In this document: in pieces, positions 28,380 through 43,439 of the stretch
Position numbering within the stretch: the first letter of the stretch is position 1
Layout of the letters: every line of letters begins with the position of its first letter
Origin: Latrodectus hesperus
Lineage: Eukaryota > Arthropoda > Arachnida > Araneae > Theridiidae
Assembly (NCBI GenBank): GCA_037975125.1
Contig: CM075853.1
Location: 87,990,859-88,054,858 of the forward strand
Length of the DNA stretch: 64,000 nucleotides
Direction: 5' to 3'
Notes under the pieces: model-generated
Told to the model about the DNA's origin: nothing
The model's input: only the letters and a program-made list of their open reading frames with translations
Database searches by the model: none
Made by a program: the position numbers and the translations under genes

Positions 28380-29095
28380 ATCCCTTTATTAAGTTAAGTG
28401 CAATTGCTAAGTCCGACCTTGTTGTCTCGAAGTGGAGGGAGTGGCAGTAGGGGTGGGGGAGTGGGCGAAGTACGGCGGGAGTTTCCTCCTGGCTGGATCA
28501 CCCTTGGCGTGAAGGGCACTCTATCATGTCCAGCCAAAAGCAGAAAATGAAACTGGAGCAAAGTCAGTCCTCTGCCTCCACGTCTTCTAGCGTTCAGCGG
28601 CTGTAACATTCCCCTCTTTCCAAGAAGAGGACTTGTTCCGAAGTCCTTTCACGATCTCTGGGATCTGGCTTAGCCTATTAGCGAATCAGGTAGGGTGAGC
28701 AACAACCCAGGATATGATCCAATAAACCTCGATAGTCCAAAACATTTTTGCAAGAGGCCCACTGTCAGAGCTTAAAGTGGCCTCTCATTAGTCTAGCCAG
28801 AGCAATCAAGAAGCTGCGCTCACCTTGGATTTCATGCAGAAAGCCACGAGATATTCCTGTAAATCATTGTTGCGAAGGGAGAATACAAAATGTTAAATTG
28901 AGTTTAGATCTTTCGTTTGAACATAATTCTTGATAAGTAAGCAAAGAGGCTGTTACCGATTTTTTCCCACCACCCTCTTCAGCCAGTTTGTCGTTGACGT
29001 TAACATGCCACGGGATCTTTCGAAGGTGAGCATGCTGCGTCTGGGCGATGGTCCGATGACCTTCAGCAGCCACTAAGATGCCGCAATGCAGTGCG
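28380..29095 (-). mobile_element. LINE RNase H and C-terminal remnant
   Basis: Minus-strand frames show a decayed RNase H end (HLRKIPWHVNVNDKLAEEG near 29020-28965, like W-I/V-P-x-H...N...AD-x-LA-x-E-G). Then ALARLMRGHFKL near 28810-28775 and LLDHILGC near 28715 follow, matching the L-x-R-L-R-S-G-H...HIL-x-C order in LINE C-termini. The rest to 28380 would be 3' untranslated sequence. Similarity is weak but in the right order. Confidence 0.5.
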
Positions 29096-29240
29096 TCAGT
29101 CTAATAAAATCCGTAGTTCCTCAAAATCGCTTTCATGAGACACTTTGAAACCCTGCATTAATCTCTTGTAAAATACATTAATTACATAAATCTGGTGATA
29201 GCAAGCTCGATGGAATACTGTATTTCTGAAATAGGAATTC

Positions 29241-29344
29241 AAAATAAGGTTTCTAAAATGATTATAAGAGAAAGCATATATTTTGCCTAGTGACGCAGGC
29301 AAAATATATGTTTTCTCTAATAATCATTTTAGAAACCCTATTTT
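29241..29344. repeat. Long hairpin with 48-bp arms
   Basis: The left arm 29241-29288 and right arm 29297-29344 are reverse complements with about three mismatches, separated by an 8-base spacer AGTGACGC. Similarity stops abruptly at both ends. No transposon termini were recognised. Confidence 0.95.
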
Positions 29345-31544
29345 AAGAACAATGTAAAACATTGCTCTTCGCTTAGCAAGTCGAGGGAAAACACTTGACT
29401 CGGAGTAGAATCACTGCCTTTTAAACAAAGACGAGCTTTTATGTAGATATTTCATGGTTATAATGAATACAATTTATGAATGGCAAGTTTAATAAAAATG
29501 ACTTTATAAATTTTGACCATAATTTTTTCCTATCGCATGATTTCAGGAATTTGTCCACAAATTTGTTTTTTAAGCTGTGTTTCAACGTTTTAGAATAAAG
29601 ACATTCTCATGGAACTGAAATAAAAAGCTTTAAAAAAATATTTAGCTTCATTTAAAAAATTCATTTTATGATACTACAAAATAAATTTACAATTATTTTC
29701 ATCATTATCTTGAATATGCTTAGTTATAAAAAAATTTTAAAATAAATCTAGTGTAGCAGGAATAATATACTTAAATTTAATTTATGAAATGAGTTCATAA
29801 CAGTTTAAATAGTTTCAATAAAATATTAAAGAAATTAAATAATTATGCAATTTAAACATAAGTAGTTTTTAAATTTAATTGTTCTTTATTTTAATGAGAA
29901 TAAACACAGGAATAAAACATCCTTATTCAAAAGAAACTACTTAAATTAATTTATTAATTTTTATTCAAATAAATTATTATTATTTTTAATTTTAATTATA
30001 ATTTATTATTATATAATTACCTTCTATTCAGAATTAAAATAAATATGTAAATGGGGGTCTCTGGACAAAGGGAATGGCAGGGCCATTAACTCTTCGCTTA
30101 CTTATCAAGAATTGTAACTCAGAGGAAAGATCAGTTTAATTGGGCGCATCCTCGGTGCACAGGAGCGTCCCCTGGTGCAGATCTCTCTGACTAGACTAAT
30201 AAGTGAAGGGATAGTGGCAGAGAAAAGTCACTTTAGCAAAAAGTTCTGGGCCATCCATCCGGTTGCATGGTAATTTCTAAGATGAACTTAGGTCACCTTA
30301 TTTTTATAAATTTTTTGGCAATCCTTCTGGAACTGATCTGCTATATGTCAGAGTGTAAGAAACCACAATGAAAATATTTGACATCAGAATTATAAAATCA
30401 AGTATTTCTTAGTTAGTTCGATTACAATCGATATTCTGACAATCGATTGTTACAAAAATAGATTAATGGAAATCTTGATGAAAGCACGCGGATATATTTC
30501 TCGATAAAAAGTTTTTAAGTGAGCTGATAATACATTTTCGTTAAATATAATTGGAGAAACAAGTCACTTCAATGAAAATACAGCCCTAAAACGATGGAAG
30601 AAAGACGAACTTAGTAACTTCTTCGCATACATTCAGCGATGGAATAATGCTCAGAAGCGTAGGAGGGGAGGGGAGGAGCAGGGTGGCGATTTCATTTTCT
30701 GACTTGGCGCGAGAAGCAATAGCACAGCTGCAGTACTCAGATGTAGGTTAATCTGAATGTTTTATTCTTACTTCAGTTCTGGTTTCTTTTCTAAAAGGTG
30801 TTTTTGGAAAAAGGGTAACCGGAAAAGTTGACCGCGAATGTAGGATGTGCACGATTTTTGTTTGGGTCAAAAAGAAAAAGTATTTTGCATGGTCAGTATC
30901 AGCATATCCGAACCTCACAGAGATCCGACTTAGAGGGCTCTTTTAATTGCTTCTTCGAAATCAAGACGTTTTTTAAGTGCTACAACTTTTTTCTCGTTTC
31001 TGATTTGGCAAAAAAGAATGTAAAAAACATACATCAATTAAATTTCGAAGGAACGAACGAGTTTCATTGTGTGCTCATTTTATATATTTAATTTCATAGC
31101 TTATATGCATCGATGTCTTCATTTCATGAAAAATAGTACTTTTTTTTAGAAAAGTCAGTTTATGTAATTTAAAATATAAATCATAAAAGAATATAATAAA
31201 AATATAAAAAATTAAATAAAAATAAGTAGTTTCTGAATTTAATTTAGCATTTTACATTCACTAGTTTAAAAAAATTGCAACACAGAGTGGAAAATTTATT
31301 TACATTTTGTAGCAATGTAATTTGAGTTCAAAAATAAAACACTATAAATTTAATCATTATTTAATAGGCAAAAATTTAACTTGAATTATAGATCAGATTA
31401 TTAATTTATACGTCTTTTAACAGGTCAGAGATTTATATCCAAATATTACGTTAGTTTAATTCGAAAATATTTAACTTATATAATTTCTGTATGCAAAGTT
31501 ATATATTAAGTTAATCAATAGACATACATTACCTCAATGCTCGG
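29345..31544. other. Non-coding stretch with two GC-richer blocks
   Basis: Mostly AT-rich. 30050-30290 is GC-richer and unclassified. 30580-30735 contains a G-run segment (30660-30685) with four or more G tracts. No gene was recognised, and 30740-31544 is featureless. Confidence 0.5.
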
Positions 31545-31825
31545 CTACTAAGATCCTTTTCCCATCTTTCAGCACCACCAGGGCATCTCTTCAAGTAAGG
31601 CGCTCATCTTTGTGTCCCTCAATGAGTCATCGTCATTAACACCCAGCAGAACACCCCTATGTTTGGCCTGCAACCCCTGAAGGTTCATTTCACACGGTGG
31701 ACATTGTGACCGCAGGGCATTTTACTTGCCCAAGCCGTCATCAGCGAACACACTAGCTTTTCGGTTAGGTCGAGATTCGAAATCCCTTCCTTCCGGTATT
31801 GAGATAGAACGCCCTCTACCCATGA
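31545..31825 (-). mobile_element. tRNA-derived SINE, degraded
   Basis: The minus-strand head near 31820-31760 has a decayed A box and a B box-like GATTTCGAATCTC. The body to about 31545 includes GCGGTCACAATGTCC, a block shared in part with SINEs near 27640 and 13100. The ends are approximate. Confidence 0.55.
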
Positions 31826-33182
31826 ATGTAAAAATATAAATGAAATTAATCTATAAAATAAAATGCGTAAATAAAATCTATATCACAAATATGATTTGTC
31901 TACCGAAGTTTTTCTGAGCTTGTATTGAGCACGGAATGAAACGGAAGGGTGCTGATCTCTTGTGAACTTGAAGCTATATTTCACTTGAAATTTAGGTTTG
32001 CCATGCTTGTAATTATTTTCAATCAAGTGCGAGTGATTTAAACGCACCTTAAAGTTGCTTTTGCCACAATAAACACATTACCATAATGGTGACGGATTAA
32101 AGAAACTACGAAAAGGATATTCTTTACTCCCTTTAGTGTTATTTATGAGTAAGCAGTTAGGGATCAAGAAAAAGTTCATTCGGCAATCGCTATATTATTA
32201 TACATTCTTATCTGAATGTTTTTTAAAAATAATATTTGCTTCTTTGCGATTTTTAATAAAACACTCTTTTAGCCCACCTCAGCGAAAGTGTTTTCTTTTT
32301 TTCCAATACGCGACCAATCAGAAATGCATTGGAAGATAGATGAAAGGTGTATGTACTTCAATATTTCTTAACTTATTAAATAAAAGAAATTTCCACACAC
32401 ACACACATAATCCATATGATTATATTCATGCAATCCTTATTTTGTCTCCTGGATTATTGTTATTTTCCTTGTATTCTAACTTACATTTGATACTAAATGA
32501 GAAACACGAGACAGTGGCATAAATCTGTGTGTTACCTAATATGATTGGGCTTAAATGTAATTTATAACTTCAACTTGCTTAAGTGCTTTATAATTGTTTC
32601 AATTTTCATGCAGTTACATTGTAATTTTTAATTAAAATCACGAACAGTCAAATTAAAGCAAATAAAAAACTTTCAAACCCATTCTTCATACATTAGTTTT
32701 TTTTAGGATAATATAAATATTTATTAATAATGTTTATATTATCCTAAATAACACTAATATATGAAGAATAATATAAATATTTATTATACCATATACTATT
32801 AATAAGTTCTAACGTTTATTTAATATATTTCAGGTAAATTGATTGTACATTAGCCTGATTGCAGAAAATCCAAAAGAAAATCATTATATAGAAATATATA
32901 AGATCTAAGCTTTTTCGTGTTATAAATTATACACATATTATGATTTTTTAATATAGATATATTACGAATTAAAATTATATGTTCTACCAATAAAACTATT
33001 AATTAAATTTGCATGCTTACATATACATGATTAATCCTGTGATTTTTTTTCTGTTAACAAAGATAAATTATTTTCATAAAAATGGAAGAATGACACAACA
33101 CCAGGAAATCAAATACTTAATTCTAGATATATTCTAGTCATCGATCCTTTTTATTATATATTACACAACTCTAGTTCAATTT

Positions 33183-33184
<2 letters not shown>
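31826..33184. other. AT-rich spacer containing a hairpin
   Basis: Apart from the hairpin at 32681-32769, no recognised element. A short CA tract is near 32394-32406. Confidence 0.55.
32681..32769. repeat. Hairpin with 37-bp arms
   Basis: Arms 32681-32717 and 32733-32769 are reverse complements with about four mismatches around a 15-base AT-rich spacer. Part of the spacer sequence is repeated just downstream. Confidence 0.9.

Positions 33185-33273
<89 letters not shown>
33185..33273. repeat. (TA)n microsatellite abutting a Tc1 end
   Basis: A pure TA array that runs directly into the terminal sequence of the Tc1 at 33274, consistent with insertion into the array. Confidence 0.96.
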
Positions 33274-33275
<2 letters not shown>

Positions 33276-34520
33276 CTTCTGGACATTGAAAATGCAACAT
33301 CAAGAAGGGATTGCCAGAAAGTGACGAAACTCGGCAAACAGAGAGAGACAGCAACAAACAATAAATGATCTGTATTTCGAAATGATATGCATAATACATA
33401 GCGAGAACAGGGTGGGGTCAGTAGGTTGTAGGACCTCCGTGGATGGTGACATGCGACAACAACATATATATACACGGTATGTAACATGTCTAGGCACATA
33501 GTCAATGAGAATACGAATGATGTCCTGAGGAATGGCTCTTCATTCCTTGTCAATCGTTTGCCAAAGTACATCTTCCGAAGAAGGTAATTACAGGGCGTCC
33601 AATCACCCGAAATGTAATCGAATGGTGAGAGATCTGGTGAGCACGGTGGCTAGAGAAGCAGCTGTACACTTGGTAATGCATGTTGCTTGATGCGAGCAGT
33701 GTGCGGTAGGGTTTTATCCCGCTGATAAAGGGCATTGGGCACCCCCTGAAGGTAGGAGAGTGTCACCTGCAACAGCACATTATCCAAGTAACGTTGGGCT
33801 ACAATAGTGCTGTGAATACGAATTAGTAGTGACCTGGAACCGTACGCAATGACGCCTCAAACCATGATGTCATGTTGTCGCACAGTGGGCATGCCACAAT
33901 TCCTGCAGGATTGAACCTGCCTCCACGTCGACACCACACTTGTACGCGGTAACTTCCACTGAAGGAACAGAAGATTGACTCATCTGAGAAGATGATCCTA
34001 TGCCGCTCCGTCTTCCACATCACTCAAATCCGGCACCATTGTAGACGTTGGCGTCTGTGCTATGGGGTCAATGACAGTCTTCATAACCGATGTCATGAGC
34101 ACAGACAACGGCAAAAAAACGACGGCTAATATTTCTGATTGATATTTGAGCTCTTCTTGCACATGCTGCAGAATTTCGGCAGATGCGCTTACCACAGCCT
34201 CCCGTCAGACACGTTTATCAACGCGTGCTAACGTCACTCTGGCTGCACCAACACCCTGTAAGCGCTCCGCAGTTCCAAACATCTTCATCAATTGTGGATA
34301 CCACCAGGTGTCTGTCAGCTGCGATTTGCCGTAAGGACCAACCTGCCCTTCTGAGTCCGATCAATCGACCTTCTCGTAACGTCATCGTCTTCTGTAACTG
34401 ACTGTCGACGATGGCGCGGATTTCTCTGCAATTACAGACGTCTTTTGTGACAAGAACAAACTTTCAAAGGTTATTTTTCAAGCAGCAATTACGGCGCAAA
34501 TATTGGCCACTCTGCTGGGT
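33274..34520 (-). mobile_element. Tc1-like transposon, copy B (same family as 1219-3405)
   Basis: On the minus strand the order is: 5' region from about 34510; N-terminal DNA-binding segment (GLRRAGWSLRQIA near 34360); the region MVSASAEILQHVQEEL (34195-34150); catalytic HRIIFSDESIFCSFS near 33990; and a 3' region ending at 33274. The copy is continuous, unlike copy A, and so serves as the reference for recognising the insertions in copy A. Several frameshifts and stops make it inactive. The 3' end abuts a TA array. I could not match a convincing inverted repeat at 34520. Confidence 0.85.
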
Positions 34521-34765
34521 CCTCACTTTATATCTTACGTTCATTTCAGTAAATAATTTATGAGAGATGTATAAAATAATATCATAAACTATATATCTAG
34601 CGCAAAAAGTATTGAAAATAGTTTATTTTTATTAAAGTTTAATATTTATTCTATAAAATCGATGATTCAACATGAAACCCAGATATTGGACAAAATTATT
34701 CAAAACACACCACTTGCCAACTGACGTGCAAGTGGCGAAAGTGAGATCCAATACCGTTACCATAA

Positions 34766-35123
34766 TACCCCGTGCAGGACCAGTGTGGTGGTGCATAACG
34801 CAGCTGTTCAGCATCCTCTCTCCACGGTGTGTCCAGACTCGAATGCGGCCATCGTGGTGTTACAGACAGAAGCGTGACTCGTCAGTAAAGAAAATTTCAT
34901 TCCATTCTTCCATCCACATTCTGCATTCCTCACACCATTGGCGGCGGAGACGACTGTGGATCTGCATCAAGGGTAGACGAAGTAATGGACGTCTTGCGGA
35001 CAGACCACTCTGCTGTAAACGGCGTCGAACGGTACGCGCAGACACTGCAAGATGCGTTACAGACTGAATGTACTGTGCTATGGTTCGTGATTTGGTTGAG
35101 CGATCCATCAATGCCATGCGCTT
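34766..35123 (-). mobile_element. Second Tc1 family, internal fragment
   Basis: The minus-strand frame 35117-34860 reads MALMDRSTKSRTIAQYI...VSARTVRRRLQQSGL, a paired-type HTH. It continues to EWNEIFFTDESRFCL with the first catalytic Asp, and the sequence runs on through the HDGRIRVW and RGERMLNSCVMH...TGPARGIMV blocks to about 34766, where similarity stops. It is a different family from copies A and B and closer to the element at 40911. The mariner at 35124-36290 lies where the N-terminal continuation should be. Confidence 0.8.
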
Positions 35124-36290
35124 AAACGAGGGTCACTCTGAAATTTTTGAGATACAACTAGGTTTTTAAAGTTATACTTACAAAATTTTAGGTGTGTTCA
35201 AAGTAGTCTCCTCCAGCATCAATGCACTTTTGAAGACGAATTTTCCACAGATTAAATGTCTCAAGCCATTCATTTCTTCGAATCGATGAAAAAATGCATT
35301 TATAGCCACATCAATCTCTTCTTTTGAATGAAAATGACGTCCACGTAAGTTCTTTTTAAGTTAACGAATAACCGAAAATCGCACATAGCTATATCAGGTG
35401 AATACGGCGGATGTTCGATCACTTTAATTTGTTTTTGTTTAAGAAACTCAACTGTTAATCCGGCTGTATGTGAAGATGCATTGTCATGATGAAGTATTAG
35501 TCCCCTAACATCTTCTTCCTAACATCATATGTTCTTGTAGAATTTCTGGAAGAAATTTAGTGGTACACAGTTTGATGTTACTGTCTTCTGTCCTTCCAAC
35601 TGGATGGCTTTGACCAATCCCGTACTTCTGAAGAAAACGGCATACATCACTTTTTTCAGTGCGCGTTGTTTTTTCACCATTGTCGGTGTGGGATCATCTT
35701 CAAAGACCCATATTTTTCTTTCTTGACGTGTTGGAAAGTCAAGAAACGGTATATGCGTTTCATCATCTGCTACAATTTTAGAAATGATGCGGTGGCTACC
35801 ATCATTCAGCATATTAAGAGTTTCTTTACTGATTCTGACACGCTCCTCTTTTGATGCTCAGTTAGATGATGGGGAACCCAACGGCAAACTACTTTTTTCA
35901 TATGTAATTCTTCATGAATAATTTTGTGTATGACTGCGGATCCAATGTTAAGTTCCTTTTGTATCATTTGATAGGTACAGAGATTTTCATCCATTAACAT
36001 TTTTCGTATGTCAGACACATTATCCGGGATGACTGCCGACGGCGGCCTTCCTGTGTGTTCTTCATCATGAAGAAAATTGCGACCTCTTCTAAATTCTGTA
36101 AACCATCTGAATACTGTAGCACGAGCTGGAGATTCATCACCAAATGCTAATTACAATAGTTGAACGCATTCTTCTTGATTGAATCCTGCTTTGAAATTGT
36201 AGAAAATCATAGCGCGAAAATGTTCTCGCATCAACTCCATTTTCTCTTTTGTTTAAAATTTATTCCACGCTCCACAAGTTGAAGTAAGTG
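35124..36290 (-). pseudogene. Mariner transposase, HTH-48 type, nearly full length
   Basis: The minus-strand ATG at 36240-36238 starts a frame running to a stop near 35188, close to the 350-residue length usual for mariner. It has an N-terminal HTH with one in-frame stop near 36150, then a second HTH (VSDIRKMLMDENLCTYQMIQKELNIG near 36020-35950) and WVPHHLTEHQK. The catalytic blocks follow: VADDETHIPFLD, LILHHDNASSHTAG near 35483 and HPPYSPDIAMCDFRLF near 35375. The second and third Asp are 34 residues apart (DD34D). There is a frameshift near 35815 and others later. The 3' terminal sequence near 35124-35165 contains AGGGTCACTCTGAAATTTTT as read on the plus strand. No matching left repeat was found near 36290, so one end is missing. 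Confidence 0.85.
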
Positions 36291-36299
36291 AGTAAAAAA

Positions 36300-39330
<3,031 letters not shown>

Positions 39331-40910
39331 AGTATTTATACAAGAATTTTACTAAAATGATATAGTTTCAAAATACAGAAAAATGTCTTATCAGAGTTGA
39401 ATTGTAACTAGTATTACTAGAACAAACATGTTAAAATAGATTTGGAGTAGAATAGGGTAGCTCTCGATTTGGCAAAGTATTTGGCTATAAATATCGGCGA
39501 TTAAATTAAATTTCTGGTAACCCTGGTTTTTTTCAGCGCTTTAACTAAAGTAGTTTTAGGCTTGCCATTTTGTTATTCACATTTTGGCGCCTGTCTTGTA
39601 GTCCAAAAAATCTTCAAAGTATCTAGGGATACACGTAAGAAATTTTTACGGCTAAAACTACTAGATCGCAGTAATTTAAACTTCTAAGCGAAAAATGTGT
39701 AATTCCAGGTGTTAATTCAGGGCTTTGAATTCAGGTAGACTGACACCCAAATAGTGTATTTACACTTTGTTAAAAAAATACTATATCGTAGTTATTTGAG
39801 CTTCTAAATGAAAAATACTTCCGTATGTTTATTCAAGGCATCGAACTTTAAGAGAAGAAGACTCAAAATAATGGTCAGAGATTCCTGGAAAGTATCAATT
39901 GGCTTAACCCAATAATCAAATCTGTAATAGTCCTTATATTCAATCAACGAAATTATATTCTTTAATTACATTGAAAAAAATCTAGTTTTGACTGGATTCT
40001 TAATGAAGCTACTTCATTGCGATAATTTAACATTAGTATTTTTGGTTAGGATAGGTTATAGCAGACACTTCTGATGATCTATGCTAAAAATGCTTATAAC
40101 TCCCATTGAGTGCGTGTGAAAAGAAATATCTTAGAATCATTTCACATTAATCCCAGAAAATTATAAATTTTGGCAATTTATGGCATGATTATTGCAAATA
40201 AAATTTTAAAATTGTAGCCAATATTGTTGAAGCATATTACTTCAATAATCGTTTTTAAGATAACCTTTTACGAGTTAAATTACTTTAAAATAAGAGAAAA
40301 AGGTGTGGTCAAATTCTATTGATTGACATAATTTTATTTTGTTATGCCAAGAGCGCGTGTTAAACCTACTTGCGTCACCCACGCATTACGTGTCATTTAT
40401 TTTTCAGAGAAAGCGAAACAGAAGTGGGGTGAATTCTGATTAAGGTAATTCAAGAGTGTTTCCAAGCAAAGTTCTTTATATTAAAATCACGAAGCTAATA
40501 AAACTTAGGAAGAAACCTATGCAAATACAATGAGTCATGGATTCATTACTTACTGCATGTTATATTAAAAAGCTAGAGCTTAAGAAAGTTTGCAGCTTTT
40601 GAGATAAATCACCAAATCATTATTGCAACTAATTGCCATCATAAATCATTTCTGCAGTTTCGCGTGTTTCTTTCCTTCGTGAATTCTTAGTTTATTAAAT
40701 AATAAGATAAATTATGCATATTAAAAACTAATAGGGTTTTATATCTTTTAGATGGTGTCGTATAGAGTGGAGAGGAAAGTGTCAATATAGGTGTTAACAA
40801 ATTTTAATAATTTGATCTGCTGAAATAAGCAGCCAGGAAAATACATTAAAATATATATAGCCAGGTCTAAAATTATAGTTTAATATCAATCATTCTTAAT
40901 TAACTTAATA
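39331..40910. other. Non-coding region with a 120-bp period repeat
   Basis: No coding similarity. Contains the duplicated unit at 39661-39865, described separately. The remainder is AT-rich. Confidence 0.55.
39661..39865. repeat. Two diverged tandem units, 120-bp period
   Basis: CTAGATCGCAGTAATTTAAA at 39661 and CTATATCGTAGTTATTTGAG at 39781 start two units that stay alignable for about 85 bp at an exact 120-bp offset. A weaker third echo is near 40007-40035. Confidence 0.65.
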
Positions 40911-42317
40911 CACTACTGGCCATTAAAATTGCTACACCAAGAAGGAATGCAAATAACAGAATGATATTTATTGGACACATACATTATATTAGAAAGAACA
41001 AGTGATTAGATTTACAGGAAATTAGGATGTATAGATCTTGAGAAATCAGTACCCAGAGCATCCACCTCTGGTTGCAATAACAGCATTTATCCACCTAGGC
41101 ATGGAGTCAAACATAGATTGTATGGCATGTACGGGGATCTCAGTCCATGCAGCTTCAACACAATGCCACAGTTCATCGACAGTAGTGGATGGTGAGTGAT
41201 GGCGTGCCAATTGATCAGCAACCATTGACCACACGTTCTCAATTGGTGACAGATCAGGAGAACGTGCTGGCCAGGGTAACAGTCGAACCTGTTCTGTATC
41301 AAGGAAGTTCAGAACAGTATGGGCAACATGCGATCGTGCATTATCCTGTTGAAACAAAGCATTAGGGAGGCCTCGAAGATAGGGCAGAGCCACGGGCTTT
41401 AACACATCGGAAATGTAACGGTTGCTGTTCAAAGTGACGGTAATGCGAACAAGAGGTGATCGAGACGTGTATCCAATAGCACCCCATACCATCACTCCAG
41501 CAGATGGGCCAGTATGGCGATGTCCAATGCAAGCTGGCAATGCGCGTTCTCCACGATGCCTCCAAACACGGATGCGGCCATCATGGTCCTGTATACAGAA
41601 CTGAAATTCATCTGTAAAGATGACGTGCTGCCATTCCCGCGTCTAGGTTCGTCGCTGATCATACCATTGAAGGCGCTCCTGTCTGTGACGCAGCGTCAAT
41701 GGTAGCCGAAGCCAATGTCACCGTACAGATAATCCATGCTGCTGCCAACGTCGTCGAACTGTTCGAGCAGAAATTTGTTGCCTTGCAAATGACTCCATTT
41801 CTCGACTCAGGGTTCGTGACGTGGCTGTACGATCCCTTGTGACCATGCGGATAAGATGTCTGTCTTCTCTGCTGTTAGTGATGGGGGTCGCTGAGATCCT
41901 GCATGACGTTCTGTATGATTGTCCTTAATCCATTGATTCCATATTCTGCTAACAGTCATGGGGTCTCGACCGACGCGAGCAGCAATATTGCAGTACGATA
42001 AACCGTAATCCCGGTAGGCTATAATCCTTCCTCGATCAAAGTCAGACACGTGCTGATAGGCATTTCTTCTTCTTACACGAGGCATTACAACAACTTTCTT
42101 TGCCAAAAAGAACGTTGAAACGGAAATTGAGTATGAGAAAACTGCTGTCAAATCTCTGGTTTTATACACATTATAGATAACGCTACTGTCGCCTGCTTTG
42201 TATGAATGCGCTGAAAATCTAATCATTTGCATATCACAGCAAGTTCTACCTGTCATGCAAATTTCACGTGTGTGGTGTGCCGCTTTCCTGATGTAGCAAT
42301 TTTAATGGCCAGTAGTG
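40911..42317 (-). mobile_element. Complete-length Tc1-like transposon, copy C
   Basis: 1,407 bp flanked by TA on both sides (40909-40910 and 42318-42319). Terminal inverted repeats beginning CACTACTGGCCATTAAAATT match perfectly for about 26 bp at both ends and imperfectly a little further. The length, TIRs and TA target duplication are all as expected of a Tc1 element. It encodes one transposase on the minus strand, annotated separately. Confidence 0.97.
41046..42085 (-). pseudogene. Tc1 transposase of copy C, three lesions
   Basis: The start MPRVRRRNAYQHVSDFDRG is at 42085. A first HTH follows (GRIIAYRDYGLSYCNIAARVGRD...VSRIWNQW), then a frameshift near 41860, then a second HTH (ISARTVRRRWQQHG near 41755). 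The first catalytic Asp is in HVIFTDEFQFC near 41611. The C-terminal half (164 codons, 41540-41046) is fully open: GVMVWGAIGYTSRSPLV, FQQDNARSHVAHTV and LPWPARSPDLSPIENVW complete a DD34E triad, ending RGGCSGY then TGA. Two stop codons lie between the frameshift and the open C-terminal half: a TGA after GLSVR and a TAG in the segment before the first catalytic Asp. The few lesions suggest relatively recent inactivation. Confidence 0.93.
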
Positions 42318-42319
42318 TA

Positions 42320-43439
42320 TTTTGGAGTGGGCATAAGAAATTCCTGAGTCGATAAGACAATTGAGAGATCTTGATTATGCGCCTGTGAAGCAGAAAAACC
42401 AAGTTCTTTTCTTTTTTAATTTTTCCTCTAATTTTGCAATAAAGGAACAGTTACAATGAATGAAATGTAAGACTTCACAATAATTTTCGTCGCGATCAGC
42501 TGATGAATTGTAAATAAGTTGCACTGGCAGTGATATCATACTTTGTTTTTCGATTTTCTTGTAAACTATTGATCGTACAGGAACGCTTCTTTGGGCTGTT
42601 TTCATGTACTCCCAACAGAGAATCTAGTTGTGCAGAGTTTATGCGGTCATTTTGGGACACCCTGTATGTATATGTATGTATATGATATATCTATTATTAT
42701 CTTTAATTTACTTTTGAAATTCTGATGAAGTTCAAAAAATAAATTCACCACAAAAATGCATTCCAAATGATATAGCAGTATCATGATGATCTTCTTAAAA
42801 AATATATTTTCGAACAATAAATATCAATGTGCTTTTGAGTCAAGATTCCACAGCGGTATGTAACTCCGATTTGTATTATTATATTAGGGATTATTATATT
42901 ACTTTTAATATTAATATATATTAGGGATTAGCTTATTACTTAAAAAAATTACCGAAGCATTGCATTCTCACCCTTTCAGAACTTTCATATTTTCTGATAT
43001 TGTATTGGAGCTGTTGAAGTTTTATCCAGAATTAGTAAAACTATCGACACTTTTCAAATCTGCAATCAAAACCAGAAATTCTCGGAGTTCAGTGATGAAT
43101 TTAGCCTTCTCCATTTACTTTATTTGCATTAAGTGAAGAATTGACAGTACTTCTGTGTGTGCTGATTCTGTCCATTGTTTTTTGGTCTCAGTTTACTATC
43201 TACAGGTTTTTTGGTACAATCTCAGTCCCAGTTTACTATCTGGCTAATATAGGAATAGCTCTCAACTGTTTGTCTGGGCCTGTCTGTCGCCAGGGAAACA
43301 AGACCCACTCCATTTTCCACAGAGGAAGCCTGAAGCGAGGCACCTATTTTGGCGTATTGAACGACTTGATTGTTTTTCTAACTCTCTTTTTCATAATTAT
43401 TTTTGAAAAGCTGTTTTATATATTATATATATATCATAA
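42320..43439. other. Non-coding spacer
   Basis: AT-rich with a short TGTA/TA tract near 42664-42690. The hydrophobic frame at 43141-43455 (104 codons) has no recognised family and partly overlaps the duplicated region that follows. Confidence 0.5.
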
